Below are positions 42,648-56,310 of a stretch of DNA of 64,000 nucleotides, piece by piece (the first letter of the stretch is position 1; every line of letters starts with the position of its first letter). A program made the position numbers and the translations under genes. This DNA is from Auricularia sp. M13 (Eukaryota; Basidiomycota; Agaricomycetes; Auriculariales; Auriculariaceae). The stretch lies in NCBI GenBank assembly GCA_037042915.1, contig CM073202.1:992001-1056000 (forward strand). The letters run 5' to 3'. The notes under the pieces were generated by a model that saw only the letters and a list, made by a program, of their open reading frames with translations, was not told the origin of the DNA and made no database searches.

Positions 42648-45600
42648 ATGCACACACTGCCGAAGAACCTGTCAAGCAGGAAGCGCGAGCTTCAAGATCC
42701 ACAATGTGCGTCGATTTGCTCTTCTGTGCCCAGCAGATTTCTAATTTTGTTGCAAGGTTGGATTGGCAGCGCCGAGGACGCTACTCTACAGTGCCTCGCT
42801 TGCAGAGATGGCAAGCAGAGAGATAAAGCGGCAGCCGTGCGGCACGAAAACGCGAAAAATCATCAGAATGCACTTCAAGCGTGGAAACGCGAGCTGGCCA
42901 CGCAGTCCAAAGCTGCTGTCGAGAATTTACCCATAAGGCCAACCTTTTTCTCAGCGCAAGAGCAAGCTGCGAAGCCGGATCTCCTGTTTGGCCTTCAACT
43001 CCTCGCTCAGGATCGGTTGCTACAGCGCCTCCAGGAAGAAGCCGCCGCCGCAATCCTAGCCGGTGGCACGTCTCCCCGACCCCCAACACCGCAAGACATG
43101 CCAACTGCGTCTCCACACAACATGGAAGATTGGGACTCTGAGGATCACCCGGCACAGACTTTTGAAGATATTTTGGATGCGGATATCGCGGCTCTCCTCG
43201 CCGGCGAGCTGTCTGATTCGGAATCGGACTCAGAGTCAGAGTGCCGCCAGCCCTCAGAAGCTAGCACAGGTTCCCAATCAAGCGAAGAGGCATGTGCAGT
43301 GCGCCTGGGCTTTATCGTAGAAGCTGAAACCATTCCCAGGAGGCGGATCTGCCACGCGGCGGCCGCAAAGCTGAACGGGTGCAACATCGTCAGTTCGACC
43401 CCGAGAATGCGTTTTTTCCTTGGAGGAACCAGCGTGTAAGATCAACAATGACCTGGGGTTTTTATTCTGACTTCCCTCAGGAATTTTCATTACACGTGCT
43501 TATGCATTTGCCACGCTCGGTCTTGTCCGATCGACAACTCGACCTCATCCGCTGGTGCCTCAAATACAACGGTGTTGACGATGTGCCAAGTAAGAGCAGT
43601 ATGAAAAGTCTAGATCAAGTCCTTCAGCTCTTATGCGGGGTTGAGACAATCGAATATACGGGCAAAATGGGGCATCACTATTTCGTCAACTCGTTTGCCG
43701 ACCTTATCGCTCAGGTCTGTGTCTAAGCCGCATCATATGCACTTCGTCTAATGCATCTCCAATAGGAGATGGCCAATCCGCGCGTCTCTCAGTATCTGGA
43801 GCACCTCCCGACGGACGCCAGCCCGACCGTCGGAAGTACCTTCGAGGCAAATAAATGGCTCAATGAACTAGATCCCTGGCTCGCCACCCCCATGATTCGG
43901 CACGGAACATCTCAAGACTTCTACGTCTTCGAGCCTGCGATGCTTCGTGATGGGTCTATGTGCATCCCGACTCGTTGGTTCCGGCGTGGGGCAAAGCGCT
44001 ATGCCCGCGTATGGTGTCTAACCGCGGATGTGCGTTCTGACCCTGCCACTGGATCAACCAAGCCGGGTTGGTGTGTACACGAGTACAGGACGCTTGATGT
44101 ATCAGAGGACGACTTTCACTTGTCTTTCTCGGAACTCCTCGAGCGGCACAGTTTCTACAACATCACGTCGCCTTCAGCAATTCTCGGTCAGTGAGCCATT
44201 TTATCATTCAGCTGATTGTTTACACTGCTCCAGGTAGCTATATTACTGCTGAAAACGCTGAAGCTCGCTCTCTCTCGCCGTGGGTTCACACCGATCCCGC
44301 GAAAGGAAATCCGCGTCGCGCGCAGGCCTGTGGCGCCGAAGTTCGTGCGTTGCCATTCTGGCTATACTGCGACGATACTTCAGGGAATCAATCGAAAAAA
44401 TGGAACAAGCACAACAGTTTCTTATTCACGCCGGCGGGCCTCCCGCGTGCTCACGCCCATCAAGAATACAACGTACATTTTCTTACGACGTCCAACACAG
44501 CACCCGTCGCAGAAATGCTTGACGGCGTTGTCGATCAAATCGAGTGAGTCCCAACGGCTGGTCAGGTGCATCGCGCTGAGTCGTCCTTCGAGGCAATGTC
44601 AGCAGAATGGTGTCTGGGCGTTCGACTGCACGTCCGGTACCGTAGTTCTTGTGATTCCCTTCGTCATGGGCCTCCTCGGCGACAATCCAATGCAGGGCGA
44701 GCTTGCGTGCCATATCGGCATGAAGGGAAAGTATTTCTGCCGTATGTGCTGGGTCAAAGGTGTCGATCGGAGCGATGGGGAGGCCAATGAGGACGACAAT
44801 GGCGCCTCCTCCGACGACTCCGTGTCTGATGGGAGTGTAGAGGATGACCGTGGAGTCGATGGAGCGGGCAAGAAAAAGCGCCGGAAATTCGTCGAGACGG
44901 CGCAAGACATGCTCGCGCGCATCAAGCGATTTGTAAAGGTGAGATATCTTCTTTTCTTATCCAATACATCCCGACTTACCAATCTACAGCCGGGAGTGCC
45001 GCGGAATCGCGCAGAGACTGTTGCTGTCATCGACGAGCTTGCAGACCTGGCAAAGTCCGCGGGCGGTCAGCAAAGCATCAAGAATCTGAAGACGGCCAAG
45101 GGCATCAAGGACACGTCTCTCCAGGTGTTCATTGACAGGCTCGCCGCTGCAATGAAGGGGAAACGTGGCCAGGCTTCCCGCAAGAATGCGTTCGACGCTG
45201 CGTTCGCCAAGCTGCCGACCGTTGACTTACGCAGCGCGATCTGGCGACTGCGAGGTCAGCGAGTTGAATGATGTTATCCATTGCTAACGCACCCTCAAGG
45301 ACTTGATCCGCACAGCGATACACCAGTTGAGGTGCTTCATGTCATACTTCTCGGCATTGTCAAGTACTTCTGGCGCGATGTGACGAAGAACCAGCTCACG
45401 AGTGATGCGAAGCGACAACTTCTAATCGCTCGTCTCAACTCCTTCGACACTTCGGGATTGGGAATTCCTCCTCTCCGCGGTGAGACTCTCGTCGATTATG
45501 CTGGTTCTCTAGTTGGCCGGGACTTCCGCACCATAGTGCAAGCTGCGCCGTTCGTCCTTCCAGGGATTGTGACCCCTGCTTGCTATGACGCCTGGGTTGC

Positions 45601-47630
45601 CCTCTCCCTCTTAGTGCCGCTTGTCTGGCAGCCTGAGATACATGATATGGATCAATACCTGGTACGTTTGAATCTCGTGGTTCTGATATTTGACCAATAT
45701 ATCTCTGCCGTAGGAGCGGTTAAATAAAGGCATCAACGACTTGCTCGCAACGACCGCTCGCTGGTCTACGCGATGGTTCAACAAGCCGAAGTTCCATCTA
45801 CTTGTCCATCTCCCTGAGCACGTCCGCCGCTTTGGTCCTGCGATTATTTTCGCGACAGAAGCATTTGAATCGTTCAATGCGGTCATTCGTGCAAAGAGCA
45901 TTCATTCCAATCGACAAGCACCATCTCGGGACATCGCAGTCTCCTTCGCTCATGGAAATCGATTACGGCATTGCCTGAGTGGAGGTTATTTCCGCATGCT
46001 ACCACTACCTGCCAAGGACTCCCTGGGCCGCCATAGCGAAGAGCGCGCAAGGCTCCGTCTTCTCAAACCAGAAGCAGGCGACTTTCTCCGTGCAGGACGC
46101 AGTGTCCGTGCGACTCCTATGGTCCATGAGACGCTCCGTACCTACATTGGCATGTACGATGTCCCCCCTGCTCGTCCAAGCGGTACGTGTCAGTGACTTT
46201 CGCATTGGCTCAAATCTGAATTTCGAGCACCACCGATAGTAACAGTCCCGGTAAATACCAGCGCAGCTCCGGTCGTGTTCGAGTCGACGCAGATGGCGCA
46301 GGCGAGGGTTGAGACTGGCATTGCCCCAGACTCCGCAGCCGTATTGCACAGGTCCATCTATCTTGCTAACAGCGATATTTGTTCCCCAGAATCGTGGGCA
46401 CTTGCGTGTCAACCGAATCAACATGGCACCCTGCCCGTGGTTGGACAGATTCTCGAAATCGTCACCCCCGCCGGCAACGTTCAAGACCCCAGTCAATGTC
46501 GTGTTCTCATGAATTCAGCGCCTTCCTTGCCACAGGTTGCGGACAACTACTGGATGCCGGCCATCCCAAAGGACCTTATCCCAACAGTTGTTTCTGCGTC
46601 GGTGCGTTTGTGTTGTTGGAACATAGAAACTATTCACGACAGCGGGGCTAACTGATTTCAGGACATTTTATGCACGGTCAACGTCCAGCACAACTGTCTG
46701 CAGCACAAATGTGCCGCAACAGCTCAAGTGCAAGTAGTCCAGGAACGCCAGAAGTCCAGCGAAACGCGCGCTGCTATCGTGCACCTGCACCCAGACGATC
46801 GTGTCCTCAATCTGGCGCAGATGCGCGACGCACATTATGTCCAGCAGTTGGCATGTCCTCGACCTCGTCTTGAGATGGACGCCTGCATTCAAGAGGGGGT
46901 TACGCAGGTGATACGGGCGCGAGAAGCTCAGAAAGCAGCCAGAGTGAAGGCGACGGCTGGTGCACGTGCGACGACGGCAAAAGCGAAGGCCAATGCAGGA
47001 CCGGTGTCACGCATATCTCCGAGGCCACCTACAGGTTCCCGTGTCCAGACCAGTGCGTCTGTCGCGTCTGGGTCTTCCGTGCAACAGAACACGCCTCGGG
47101 CTGGACCTTCGGTGCAACCATTGTGGCGCGACACACCAGGAACCCTCGAACGCGACATCCCAACGGCTGCGCACCATTTGAATTTACTCGCGCATCCATC
47201 GGGCCACGCTTCGCACGTTACAGGGAGCCAGTCCCATTCGCACATGAAAGAGCAGCAGCTGCACGTGCCGTATCTTCCGCGCAGCCAGCAACAGTCCGGA
47301 TACCCACAACACCACCCAGCGGATGAGCCCGGAGCGCAGCCACAGTCAAGTTCTGCTGCCCAGCGAGTGCAGCTGACGGAACGGCCATTTATGTACCCAG
47401 GGCCCCCGAGCAGGAATGCATACTGGGGCCAGTACCACGCGGGACCCAGTCTGGCTCCAGCCAATGCTGGGTCTGCAGAGGCTGGTCCTTCTTATGCATC
47501 CTCTGTGCGCGCCGGAGCAGGTGGAGTTGGAGGAGTAGTGCAGCAAAATGACGGCGTCGATTGGCCTGGGTTGCAGTGGCCCACAATGTACGAGCCGCAT
47601 GGCGATGTAAATCCAGATCATCGTCGTTGA
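42648..47630 (+). CDS. Tnp2/Plavaka-like DNA transposase, multi-exon
   Basis: A chain of exons with short GT-AG introns runs through the region. Near the N terminus is a zinc-finger-like CLACRDGKQ...HENAKNH (C2H2 spacing). Then follow HVLMHLPRSVLSDRQLDL, QEYNVHFLTTSNTAPVAEML, LACHIGMKGKYFCRMCW, and the core block DTPVEVLHVILLGIVKYFWR, then WFNKPKFHLLVHLPEHVRRF and FATEAFESFNAVIRAKS. The C terminus contains VNVQHNCLQHKCAATAQ and a long Pro/Ser/Gln tail to the stop at 47630. These blocks are characteristic of a large agaricomycete transposase family usually grouped with Tnp2/CACTA or Plavaka elements. It looks intact, but every exon edge was not verified; a separate downstream gene for the last two exons is possible. 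Confidence 0.75.
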
Positions 47631-48135
47631 ATAAGAGCGCCGTGCCACATGAGCAAGTATCGCAGCGTCAGATGGCAGATTTGTGGTGCTAACGAAGGCA
47701 AGAGTACCAGGCCAAAGAACTGGCCACGTCGAAGGTGCGTTTGTTTGGTTTGATTCGGCTGCAGATTAAACATGGCTGACAGGACGTAAACATCGATGAT
47801 CGCTCGCGCACCTGCAATGCTGCTCACCGCAAGCTCTCTGCTGTTCTCAGAATTGCGTCTCACCCGTTTTCAAGAGTATGGGAAGCACCATAATGATCAA
47901 TTGCATTATAAACACCAAAATAAGTTACAATTACGCTCTGCACGCAGGCAGCACAGTTGGCAGACTGTAAGGAGCCTACGCTGCGTTTTAATGTCGGAAA
48001 TCGTTCTCTCACCAGCTCAGACTGCAAGATCATCAGAATGACGCGTGTGTCACACGGAATAAAAGCGGAGTACACGTCCTGTCACATCACACACTCACCT
48101 TGACCTCGTACACTTTTTTTTCCTCGCGCGCCGAC
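47631..48135. other. Spacer within the first transposon region
   Basis: No coding signal was seen. An AATAAAAG TATA-like word near 48057 precedes the next gene by ~80 bp. Confidence 0.4.
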
Positions 48136-49966
48136 ATGCAGCAAGGCAACAACGGCTTCAACTTTGGCTACAACACGTCTCCTATATACCAGGGCCAGCA
48201 GACAAGCTCGCCTGCTAGCCAGGAGATTTTCACGAGGAGCCTCCCCGCTGGGAACGACAACTTCTTTGGTGGGGTGGCTGTCACGCCCACGTATCTCACC
48301 AATGGCTCAAGTAGGTGTCCTATGGCATATATCGATATATTGGCATGTATTTACACGCGTTGTAGGTGCAGGACAGCAGTCGCTCGCATCTAGCAACCCA
48401 GGGCCACTTCCTGCTCGCGGCCAGACTCAGGTCGGCTTTGGTGAACGTGCTACCGGTGCGTGCAAGCCCACCGCTACATAATTTGGAGACTGAAAAGCGT
48501 TCATCTGTACACAGAAAGTCAGCAAATCCCAGAAAGGGCGGGTGGGAATAATGGGGACATCCTTCCTGTTACCATGCTCGTCGACATGCTTTCGCAACAG
48601 CTCGGATTGACCGCAGACTATGTCGGCGACCTACATAGCTATGCGCAGGTTTGTGGCAATGTCTAATCGCCCATAAATTATGTTGCTGATGCACGAGTTT
48701 CAGTTGGGAAAGACTCTTCCGACCGCGGCACTCACGCTGCACGTTCTGACCCAGGCGTCCATCTATAAGCTTATCATGCTCGTCAATCCGCTTCTCTCGG
48801 TTGGCCCGGATGTCATGCGCGAGCTCAAGGTAATCCGCACCGAGCTTGAGACGGGATTCAAGTTCTCGGAGGCTCAAAAGGTCAGTCAGATATTCGGTTG
48901 AGCCAGACAGACACACTCAGCTGATCTTAACTAGGAGAATATTCGTTCCGTTGTCAAGGACATCACCTTTGAGCCTAAAAGATCGTCGTATACCACTTCC
49001 TATATTTCTGTGATGGTGAGGAGCTCGATTGTGCGTCGCCGCGTCATACCACTGAATGTCCGTTTTCAAGGAACGTCTGAAGAAAGAGGCTGACGACCTT
49101 GGACTCAAGAACATATTTGGAAATCCGTCGCGCGAGTCAATGCTACGCTCGCATGTGAGAGTGGCTTGTTCTAGCGTGAGGAACGGGTTCCGAGCGGAGG
49201 TGCGTGCTCAGCGACGCTCTCCGCCAGTTATTTAGCACATCTGACCGCCAGCAGATCAGGGACAGTGTTTTCAAGCACAAGTCAAAGCTTGTGGTATTCA
49301 CAAAGAAAATGGCTGACCGCCTTATCTGGGGAGGATCGGCCTCAATCATCACCGAGTCAACATCGCACGCGAAGAAATGTGCGCTACTCGTAAGTCCGAT
49401 CCAAACCAAGTCAGAGGGTTGTATACTGAGGCAATAACTGCAGAGACGTTTTGCAATGGATAATAAGCAGCTCCTCGTGTCGAAGAAGAAGACCAAGAAA
49501 GCACGGGCCGAGGACGACGACTTCGCGGGGGACGAGGAAAACCGCGGCGATGGCGCTGAGCCGTCTGAAGACACTGTCAATGAAGCGAGCAAGAAGCGCA
49601 AGCTGGACGATGATGTCGACGAGGACCACTTTTGGCTTGCAGTAGACAAGTACATCCAAGCGAAGGAGGCCGAGTTTGGCGGCACGAGCTGGAGTCTCCC
49701 GAAGTGGCGCGCGTGCGTAACTCGTCTGAATGAAATACTGCACAGCTGATATAAGAGTTCAAAGGTACTTCTTCGCCACCATCAACGACGATGTGACGAA
49801 GTTTGGCGGAGAAAAGGTGACGGCGACGCTGGAGTCGGCCACTGGAACAGACGTCGGTGTCGGTGCGACGACACCAATTCCGGCGGCTACGATGACCGCG
49901 GGAGGCGGCGCCTTGGCAGGGATACTACAGATGGCCTCCCAGCGCGCTCAGAGCAGCTCCCAGTAA
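48136..49966 (+). CDS. Transposon-associated companion protein, multi-exon
   Basis: The ATG at 48136 opens MQQGNNGFNFGYNTSPIYQG, a Gln/Ser-rich N terminus. Exons joined by ~50 bp introns continue with LVDMLSQQLGLTADYVGDLH, LGKTLPTAALTLHVLTQASI, KNIFGNPSRESMLRSHVRVA, an acidic/basic segment KKTKKARAEDDD, and KRKLDDDVDEDHFWLAVDKY, ending at 49966. Tnp2-like elements of agaricomycetes often carry such a second gene of unknown role, and its position and strand fit that pattern. No enzymatic motif recognised. Confidence 0.6.
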
Positions 49967-52195
49967 TTTCTGTCATAGGCGGTAGCGTCAATTTTGGAAT
50001 AATGCGAACATGAGTTGAATTTGGTCTTTGTTTGGTTGCTGTTCGAACCGCTCTCTTCCAATGCTGGCGCACCATGAAGGTGCAGCCCAATCGCCCGCCC
50101 TATACGTGCCGGACACAGCAATACCGCGTCACTGGCTTGTTGTTCCACGAAGTGCGCAAAAAGTTCGTCTTTGGCACATTCCTGGGCAGTCGCGCTCGCG
50201 GCATGCACTTCGCGTCGATAACCCACCGCTGTTCCACTACGGCGTCGTCGTAGCAGCGCATTGGGCGCTCCCATGGTCAGTAGCACAGTGCAAGGCATTT
50301 TGTGCCTATCTGCAATGCTAACGCAACCTGGTTGACTGTTTTTGCAGGATGCACATTCTATCGCTGAACGCGGTCCCCAGCAAGGTGAGGCTATCACCAC
50401 GCACATCTGTGTTGGGCCCGCTCAAACTATACCCTGCAAGAAGGTCGTACGGCACACCGCAGATACTATTGCGTGTCGCCTTCAGCTTGCTCGCGCACTC
50501 GATGTCAGGTGCCGCCGCCCACGAGTTTGCAGGAGGTACGCGTCGAGCTCACTGCTTATCAAGTGCACCGAACTGATACCAGCCCACCTGAGCAGCTGCT
50601 ACCATCAAGCTGGACGACTTCATCGATGGGACTGTGTCAAGTTTGTGCTTCGTGAGTCTGATCACTGGCGCTCGAAGAACATGCTCATATAGTCTTCGTG
50701 TATGGCCTTGTGCATTGACTAGCCGGCGCGGACTCTGCTGCACAGGACATTTGCGCTAGGTAAGAGATTCACTTTGATAATCATTCTGCTGACGGGCCAC
50801 TTGCAGTTTTTTTCACGCCATCCGCACTGGGCCAGGACGCGCTTTGAGTTCAAGCATGGACATATTGTGTGCCCGACACTGCTGGTACGTGAATCCGCTC
50901 CGATGCCCACTCCTAACGCTGCTCTGTGTCACAAGCCTTGCCATCGCAGTCCACACTGGTTGCTTCGGGTCGGGTTGCTCTCTGGGTTTCTGGGTTTGCT
51001 TGGCTCTGGATTCCTGGGTGCTCGCTGCTAGTGCTTTCTTGGTCCCTGGCTCTGTTCTTATGTCCCGGTGCTCCCTGCTGCCTGAGTCTTGCCAGTCTTT
51101 GCTCCTGGATCTACTGCTGGCTTTCTCTGCTCAGGTATGCCGTGGTTCCTTATACAGGTAATGATTTTTCATATTTATCTCAGAACAAGATTTAGTCTCT
51201 TATGGGTTATGCATAATATTATTATTTTTCCTACTTCAACTTCGTCTGAATTGGCTTGCAGTCGTGCAAAAGCAAAATGGCAACGAGAGACGAGCTTGCG
51301 TCCGGCCCGGCAGAAGGTGGCTGTGCTGGGCTCAAGCCGGGCCTAGCTTCGGGCGCAAGCTCAGCTGAGGCCGGGCCAGCCTGTGCTCCGCTGCTGCGTG
51401 ACATAAATCAACTCAGCTCAAGTGACGGCAGAAGCGGCGTCGAGTTCGCCTGCATGCGGCCACGTCTCATCAATTCTTAAACCCAGCTTCCGCCCAGTCC
51501 ACGGCGGTGTACATACTATTCCGGACCAGGAAGCGCGCACCCCCCGGGAAGCGCGCACTTTCAGCAATCACTTTCTCACCGTCCTATCCGTTGCGCAATG
51601 CCCTAAGAAAAAAATTAATTGGCTTCTATAGGCCCTTTCAATCTTGTATGCCAAATCCGGTCTTGCATGGGCGTCTTGGGCAGTAGCAAGAATTCAGATA
51701 TTTCGGCCAGTTACACACCCATGCGTCAAAAGAGTTGATTCCCAACCGTGGGACAGCCACTCTGTCCATATATTCTCCAAGATGCTTTCTTACACTACCA
51801 TTAACGTATAATCCACGTTACTGAGACATCGTCTCTGCTCTACGGTGAGACCGTCGAAGGTACGGTATTTGGTGGGATTGCCTTGCCTCGGTCGGACCTC
51901 GATCCGTCATCGGTGATCACCGACTCCTAAGTCGGTTCCTCTGGGGGGGGTCTTCAGATTGGACAACCCGGTCTGTTCCGAGACTGCTTTCCGTAACCTC
52001 CCGAACTCATAAGACGTCCACACCACCGTCCTACCCCGCTCTCTCACTGAAATTGAAGTTTACCATCAATATTTGATTCATTTCCTCAGTAAGCTGGCAC
52101 AAAACTTATATATCTCCCTGACTTTTTATCGGCATTCTCGAGATTTATGTTTGCTGATCGAAAGCACACTAACCTGGCACGGGCGTTCACTGGGC
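49967..52195. other. No intact gene; repeat-derived DNA
   Basis: Short plus-strand frames at 50028-51160 show no domain. A 28 bp segment at 51513-51540 recurs in opposite orientation at 61465-61492 with one mismatch, next to the gypsy remnant. The stretch 51790-52190 has the base composition of an LTR, but no ends were defined. Confidence 0.35.
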
Positions 52196-52357
52196 GCTCA
52201 CACCCAGTGAAAACCGATTCCGGGCAACTCCGTTCGAACGCGTTTGGCCCTTGCTTAGAACCGCTGAAACACGTCGATTCCCGTTAGAACACAGACATGA
52301 CCGTTATATCCCCCCCAAATTCTGACCGATCTGACGATTTGAGCTTGCCGTTGTGTT

Positions 52358-52677
52358 TACAGCCCTTGTCATAAGATTCTGGACAGCCAGAAAAAAATAC
52401 AAAGTCGGATTCGGCCGTGCCGACCGATGCCGACCGGTTCCGATGCGGCGCCGCCGCACCGTCGACGCCGTCGCCACCCCTCCCACTCGACCAGGCCGCC
52501 AGTCATGACTTCAGGCGGCATTCTGGCTCTCCTTGACTTTGACAATAAATTCTACATTGTCAAAGCGCAATTCGGGGGTGCCCTGGCGCATCCGGAACTG
52601 GTCGGAGTCGGTCGGCACGGCCGAATCCGACTTTGTATTTTTTTCTGGCTGTCCAGAATGTTATGACAAGGGCTGTA
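52358..52677. repeat. Large inverted repeat (fold-back), ~75-90 bp arms
   Basis: TACAGCCCTTGTCATAA...TGCCGACCGA (left arm from 52358) recurs inverted, ending at 52677, nearly identical over ~75 bp. The arms enclose ~150 bp. It lies between the left end of the transposon and the transposase start (52780), so it would fold in the leader or be a nested MITE. Confidence 0.85.
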
Positions 52678-52779
52678 TTGCACTGAGAAGAGATCCAAGT
52701 CGCCTTCTTGCCCAGCCAACTTGTTGCGTGTGTCCGCCGACGCGTCTCGGTGCTTTCTTGCCTCGACAACTCGAGACCT

Positions 52780-55700
52780 ATGCCAAAGCGTGCTCGTCAG
52801 GACACAGATCTGGATGACGTCGATATCCACAACCAGAAGCAGCCTTGTAAGCGGCCCACAAAGCTCTGCACGTGCTGGAGGTACTGCAAAGGAGGCCAGG
52901 AACGCTCGTATTCGACTTGGAAGAATCACAAGGCATTTCGTGACCTGGCTACTGGTGCTCCTGCCCCTCAGCACCCTGAGCAGCGTCGACGTCTGCATGC
53001 GCGGGGCGAAGCGGCGGAAGGCTCTCGCGACGCGGACAATCGCAATGCTCCGTACAATGAGCCGCAGGTACGTTGCACACACATGCATGTGCATGGTATG
53101 GGTGATAAATCTAAATTTCCTAGGATCGCCCAGGCTCTCCGATACGCGGTAACTCGTTGTCACGCTCCGCAAGCCCTCCGGTACATGATTTCGACGCTGC
53201 CGCTCATGCAGCTCGCACTTCCACGCCTGTAGGCTCGCGTCCATCATCCCCGGACTCGATGGCAGCTCGACCTGGCCCGATCTCTGATGATGGCGATCCC
53301 GACGGACTTCAGCCCACGTTTGACGTCGATGACGATGAGGAGCCAGATGTCGGCAGTGATGAATACCTTCGCCGCACTGAGCAGGACCTCGATATTCCGC
53401 CCGAACAGGACTCATCGGACCACGAGCAGGAGGTTGCACGGTCTAACATCGCAGATATTGCTGTCTTGCAAGATTTTAATGCGCTCCTTCGGCGCGCGAC
53501 TCTTGCAGACTGCGAGCTGTCGCCCACGCAGCTCGACAGGCTTCAAAACCCGCCAGAGGGTCCTCTTGTGCTTGATCCAGTCTCGGATCGTATTCTCTTG
53601 CTCTGCCTTCGAACTTATATGACCTGCCGCTCTGGTTCTCATGTGCAGTACGCGCAGCACATTGCCAACATGCGGCTTGCATATCCCGACGACGCCGACG
53701 ACTATCTCTCGGAATCCCAGGTCCAGGACAGGCTGGAGAAGCTCACTGGCGTTGTTTCAGTCATGACGGACATGTGCATAGACTCTTGTGTCGCATTTAC
53801 TGGTCCTTGGTCGCATCACAGAACCTGTCCGTTGTGCTCTAAGCCACGCTACCACGCCAATGGGAAACCTGTGAAGCAATTCAGCACCGTGCTTCTCCCT
53901 CAGCAAATCCAGGCGCTCCGTCGACACCCAGAGGCTGCTAAGGATGGTCAGTACATCTGGCGGAAGCTCGAGGAGATCGAGCGTCTCATCCAGCAGCATG
54001 GCTTTCTACCGCACTATGATGATATCATTTGCGGCAGTGAACTGCGCGAGGCCTTTCTCCGAGGCGATATTTCCGAGAATGACACCGTTCTCATGGTCAC
54101 GGTCGACGGCGCACAGCTATATCGGAATAAAGCTTCGGACTGCTGGATGTATGGCTGGATCCTCGTTAATCTACACCCTGGGATTCGCTATAAGCAGCGC
54201 TACCTGCTTCCTGGCGGTTTCATCGGCGGCCCGAGCAAGCCGAAGATCTTCGAGTCCTTCCTGCACATTGGCCTGCGCATCGTCTCAGCCGTCAATAACA
54301 CCGGCGGACTTCGCGTTTGGGATGCTCATTTGCTGCGGAGCTACCTGACAAAGCTGTTCATTGCGTATGGACTTGCCGATGGTCCTGGTAGCACGGTTTG
54401 GAGCAGTCTTGTTCCCCACCATGGCAAGGTGCCATGCCGCATTGCGTGTGGGATGCCGGGGCGACATAAGGCGAACAGTCCTATCTATTATCCTGCGGTT
54501 CTCAAGCCGGCCAACTACGCGGTCGCTGGATCTGATCACGGCGATATCAACCCGACACTTTATCGCGCTCCCGACGTCTCCGCCTATACGCGAAATCTTC
54601 GCTTTGTGCTCAAATCGCGTACCCAGACCCAGTTCGAGCAGCGCCGTCGCGATACCGGCGTTGCCAAACCGAGTCCGTTCTTGGGCTTGGATCCAAAGAC
54701 TGTAATCGGACCGCCGAGCATGTTTCCCCTCGACATCATGCATGCCTCACTGAACTGGGGTGATCTACTGCTTTCACTCTGGAGAGGAACAATTGACTGC
54801 GACTCAACTGATTCCAGAGCCTCCTGGGATTTTGCCGTCTTGCAAGGCCGGGTTTGGACGCTGCATGGAGAGGACGTCGCGCGCTGCACTCGGTATTTGC
54901 CCAGTCCATTTGGCCGTCCTCCGCGTAACCCTGCCGAGAAAATAAACAGCGGGTACAAAGCCTGGGAGTTTGTGCTATACCTCTGGTCGCTGGGGCCGGG
55001 GCTCTTCTTTGGTGTGCTCCCCATGGAGTACTGGTCGAACTTTTGCATGCTGGTGTCTGTTATACGGCAGTGCAAGCGCGAGGGCATCCCCGCAGAGCAG
55101 GTTACGCGTGCGTATCAGGTTGCTCTCGAGTTTGAAGTTGACTTCGAGGAGAAATACTACCGCCGTCGCGCCGACCGCCTGCACTTTATTCGGCCAACGG
55201 TGCACAATCTGACGCACCTCCCCTCCGAGATTCTACGTGTTGGTCCGCTGCCATGTCTCTCTCAGTGGACGATGGAGCGCTTCATTGGTTTGATTACCGC
55301 CGATCTCAAGCAGCACTCGACGCCGTATGCCAACATCGCCGCACGAGGACTGGAGCGAGCACAGCTAAATGCCCTCAACATCATGGTACCAGAGCTCGAT
55401 ACCAGTCCGGTAGCTCTTCGCAAGGGGCGTCTTCCCCGCGGATCGAAGGATCTCGGCGCTGGCTACGTCTTGCTTCGTGCAAAGGAGTCGCGAGCGACGT
55501 CAATGACGGGAGCTGAAACCGCTGCGTTGGAGACCTTCATTCAGGAGCAGGGTATAGAAATTCCAGCTAACTGGGAATTCGAGATCCAGAGATGGGCTCG
55601 ACTTCAGTTGCCCAATGGGCAGGTTGTACGCTCTGCATGGAAAGAGCGGCTCAAGGCTCCCGACGCACTGCGGCGTGCACGAGATGCACGGGCAAGTGCA

Positions 55701-56153
55701 TGCAATTATATTACTCCGTGCATATAACTCATCCTGTCTCAGCTTTGCTACATCGAGGATCAGACGGATTACGCTGAGGTCCATTACTACTTCCGCTATG
55801 ACCTCGACTTCTCGAGAACCGAACCAGACATTCGCACATTGGCTATGGTTTCGCTGTGCACGCGGCCAGATGAGGGTATCCTCAAGGCATCTTATGGAAC
55901 CCTCTGGTCGTGCAAGCATCAGGGGGAGCAGGGCCTCCGTGTCGTAGATCACACAGCGGTGCAGGCACTTGTGGCACTTGTGCCGCATTCTCAGATGCTT
56001 CCCCCTGAGTTCTCAGACCGTGTCTTCGTTGCTGAAATGCCCGGACTTGATGTAGCAGATCTCGGAGGATCTCTCAGGGCGACAACGGAGCAGATCGAAC
56101 GGTTGTATCAGGAACGCGAACATCAGACTAACGGCGCTGAACCTATGTCATAG
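52780..56153 (+). CDS. Tnp2-like transposase, 1088 aa
   Basis: Three exons (52780-53067, 53124-55691, 55743-56153) join to exactly 1089 codons. The N terminus has a zinc-binding-like CTCWRYCKGGQ...WKNHK. An acidic linker follows, then CPLCSKPRYHANGKP and the block VTVDGAQLYRNKASDCWMYG, WILVNLHPGIRYKQRYLLPG, GFIGGPSKPKIFESFL, CGMPGRHK and MFPLDIMHASLNWGDLLLSLW, which are hallmark regions of Tnp2-type transposases. The catalytic acidic residues probably include the Asp of VDGAQ. The C-terminal exon begins LCYIEDQTDYAEVHYYFRYD. The second intron appears to use a GC donor (CGG|GCAAGT) with a normal AG acceptor. It looks intact and could be active. Confidence 0.85.
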
Positions 56154-56310
56154 ATGATATTTACCTTCGTATGCATGCGCTTTAGAGTAAAACAGAGTTT
56201 GAGAGTGGTCTTTTTTATCATGGAACATGTTCAAAGCGGTACGCGTAGGTGGAGCTGCTGTTGAGTTCGAAAATTTGCGCTGCCCTTCTCCCCAAGTCCG
56301 TATCAGCGTT

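Noticed and set aside
53157-53439. Minus-strand open frame of 295 codons at 52552-53439 over the transposase start
   Set aside because: It is antisense to a well-supported coding frame and contains the inverted-repeat arm; no domain is seen, so it was treated as a shadow.
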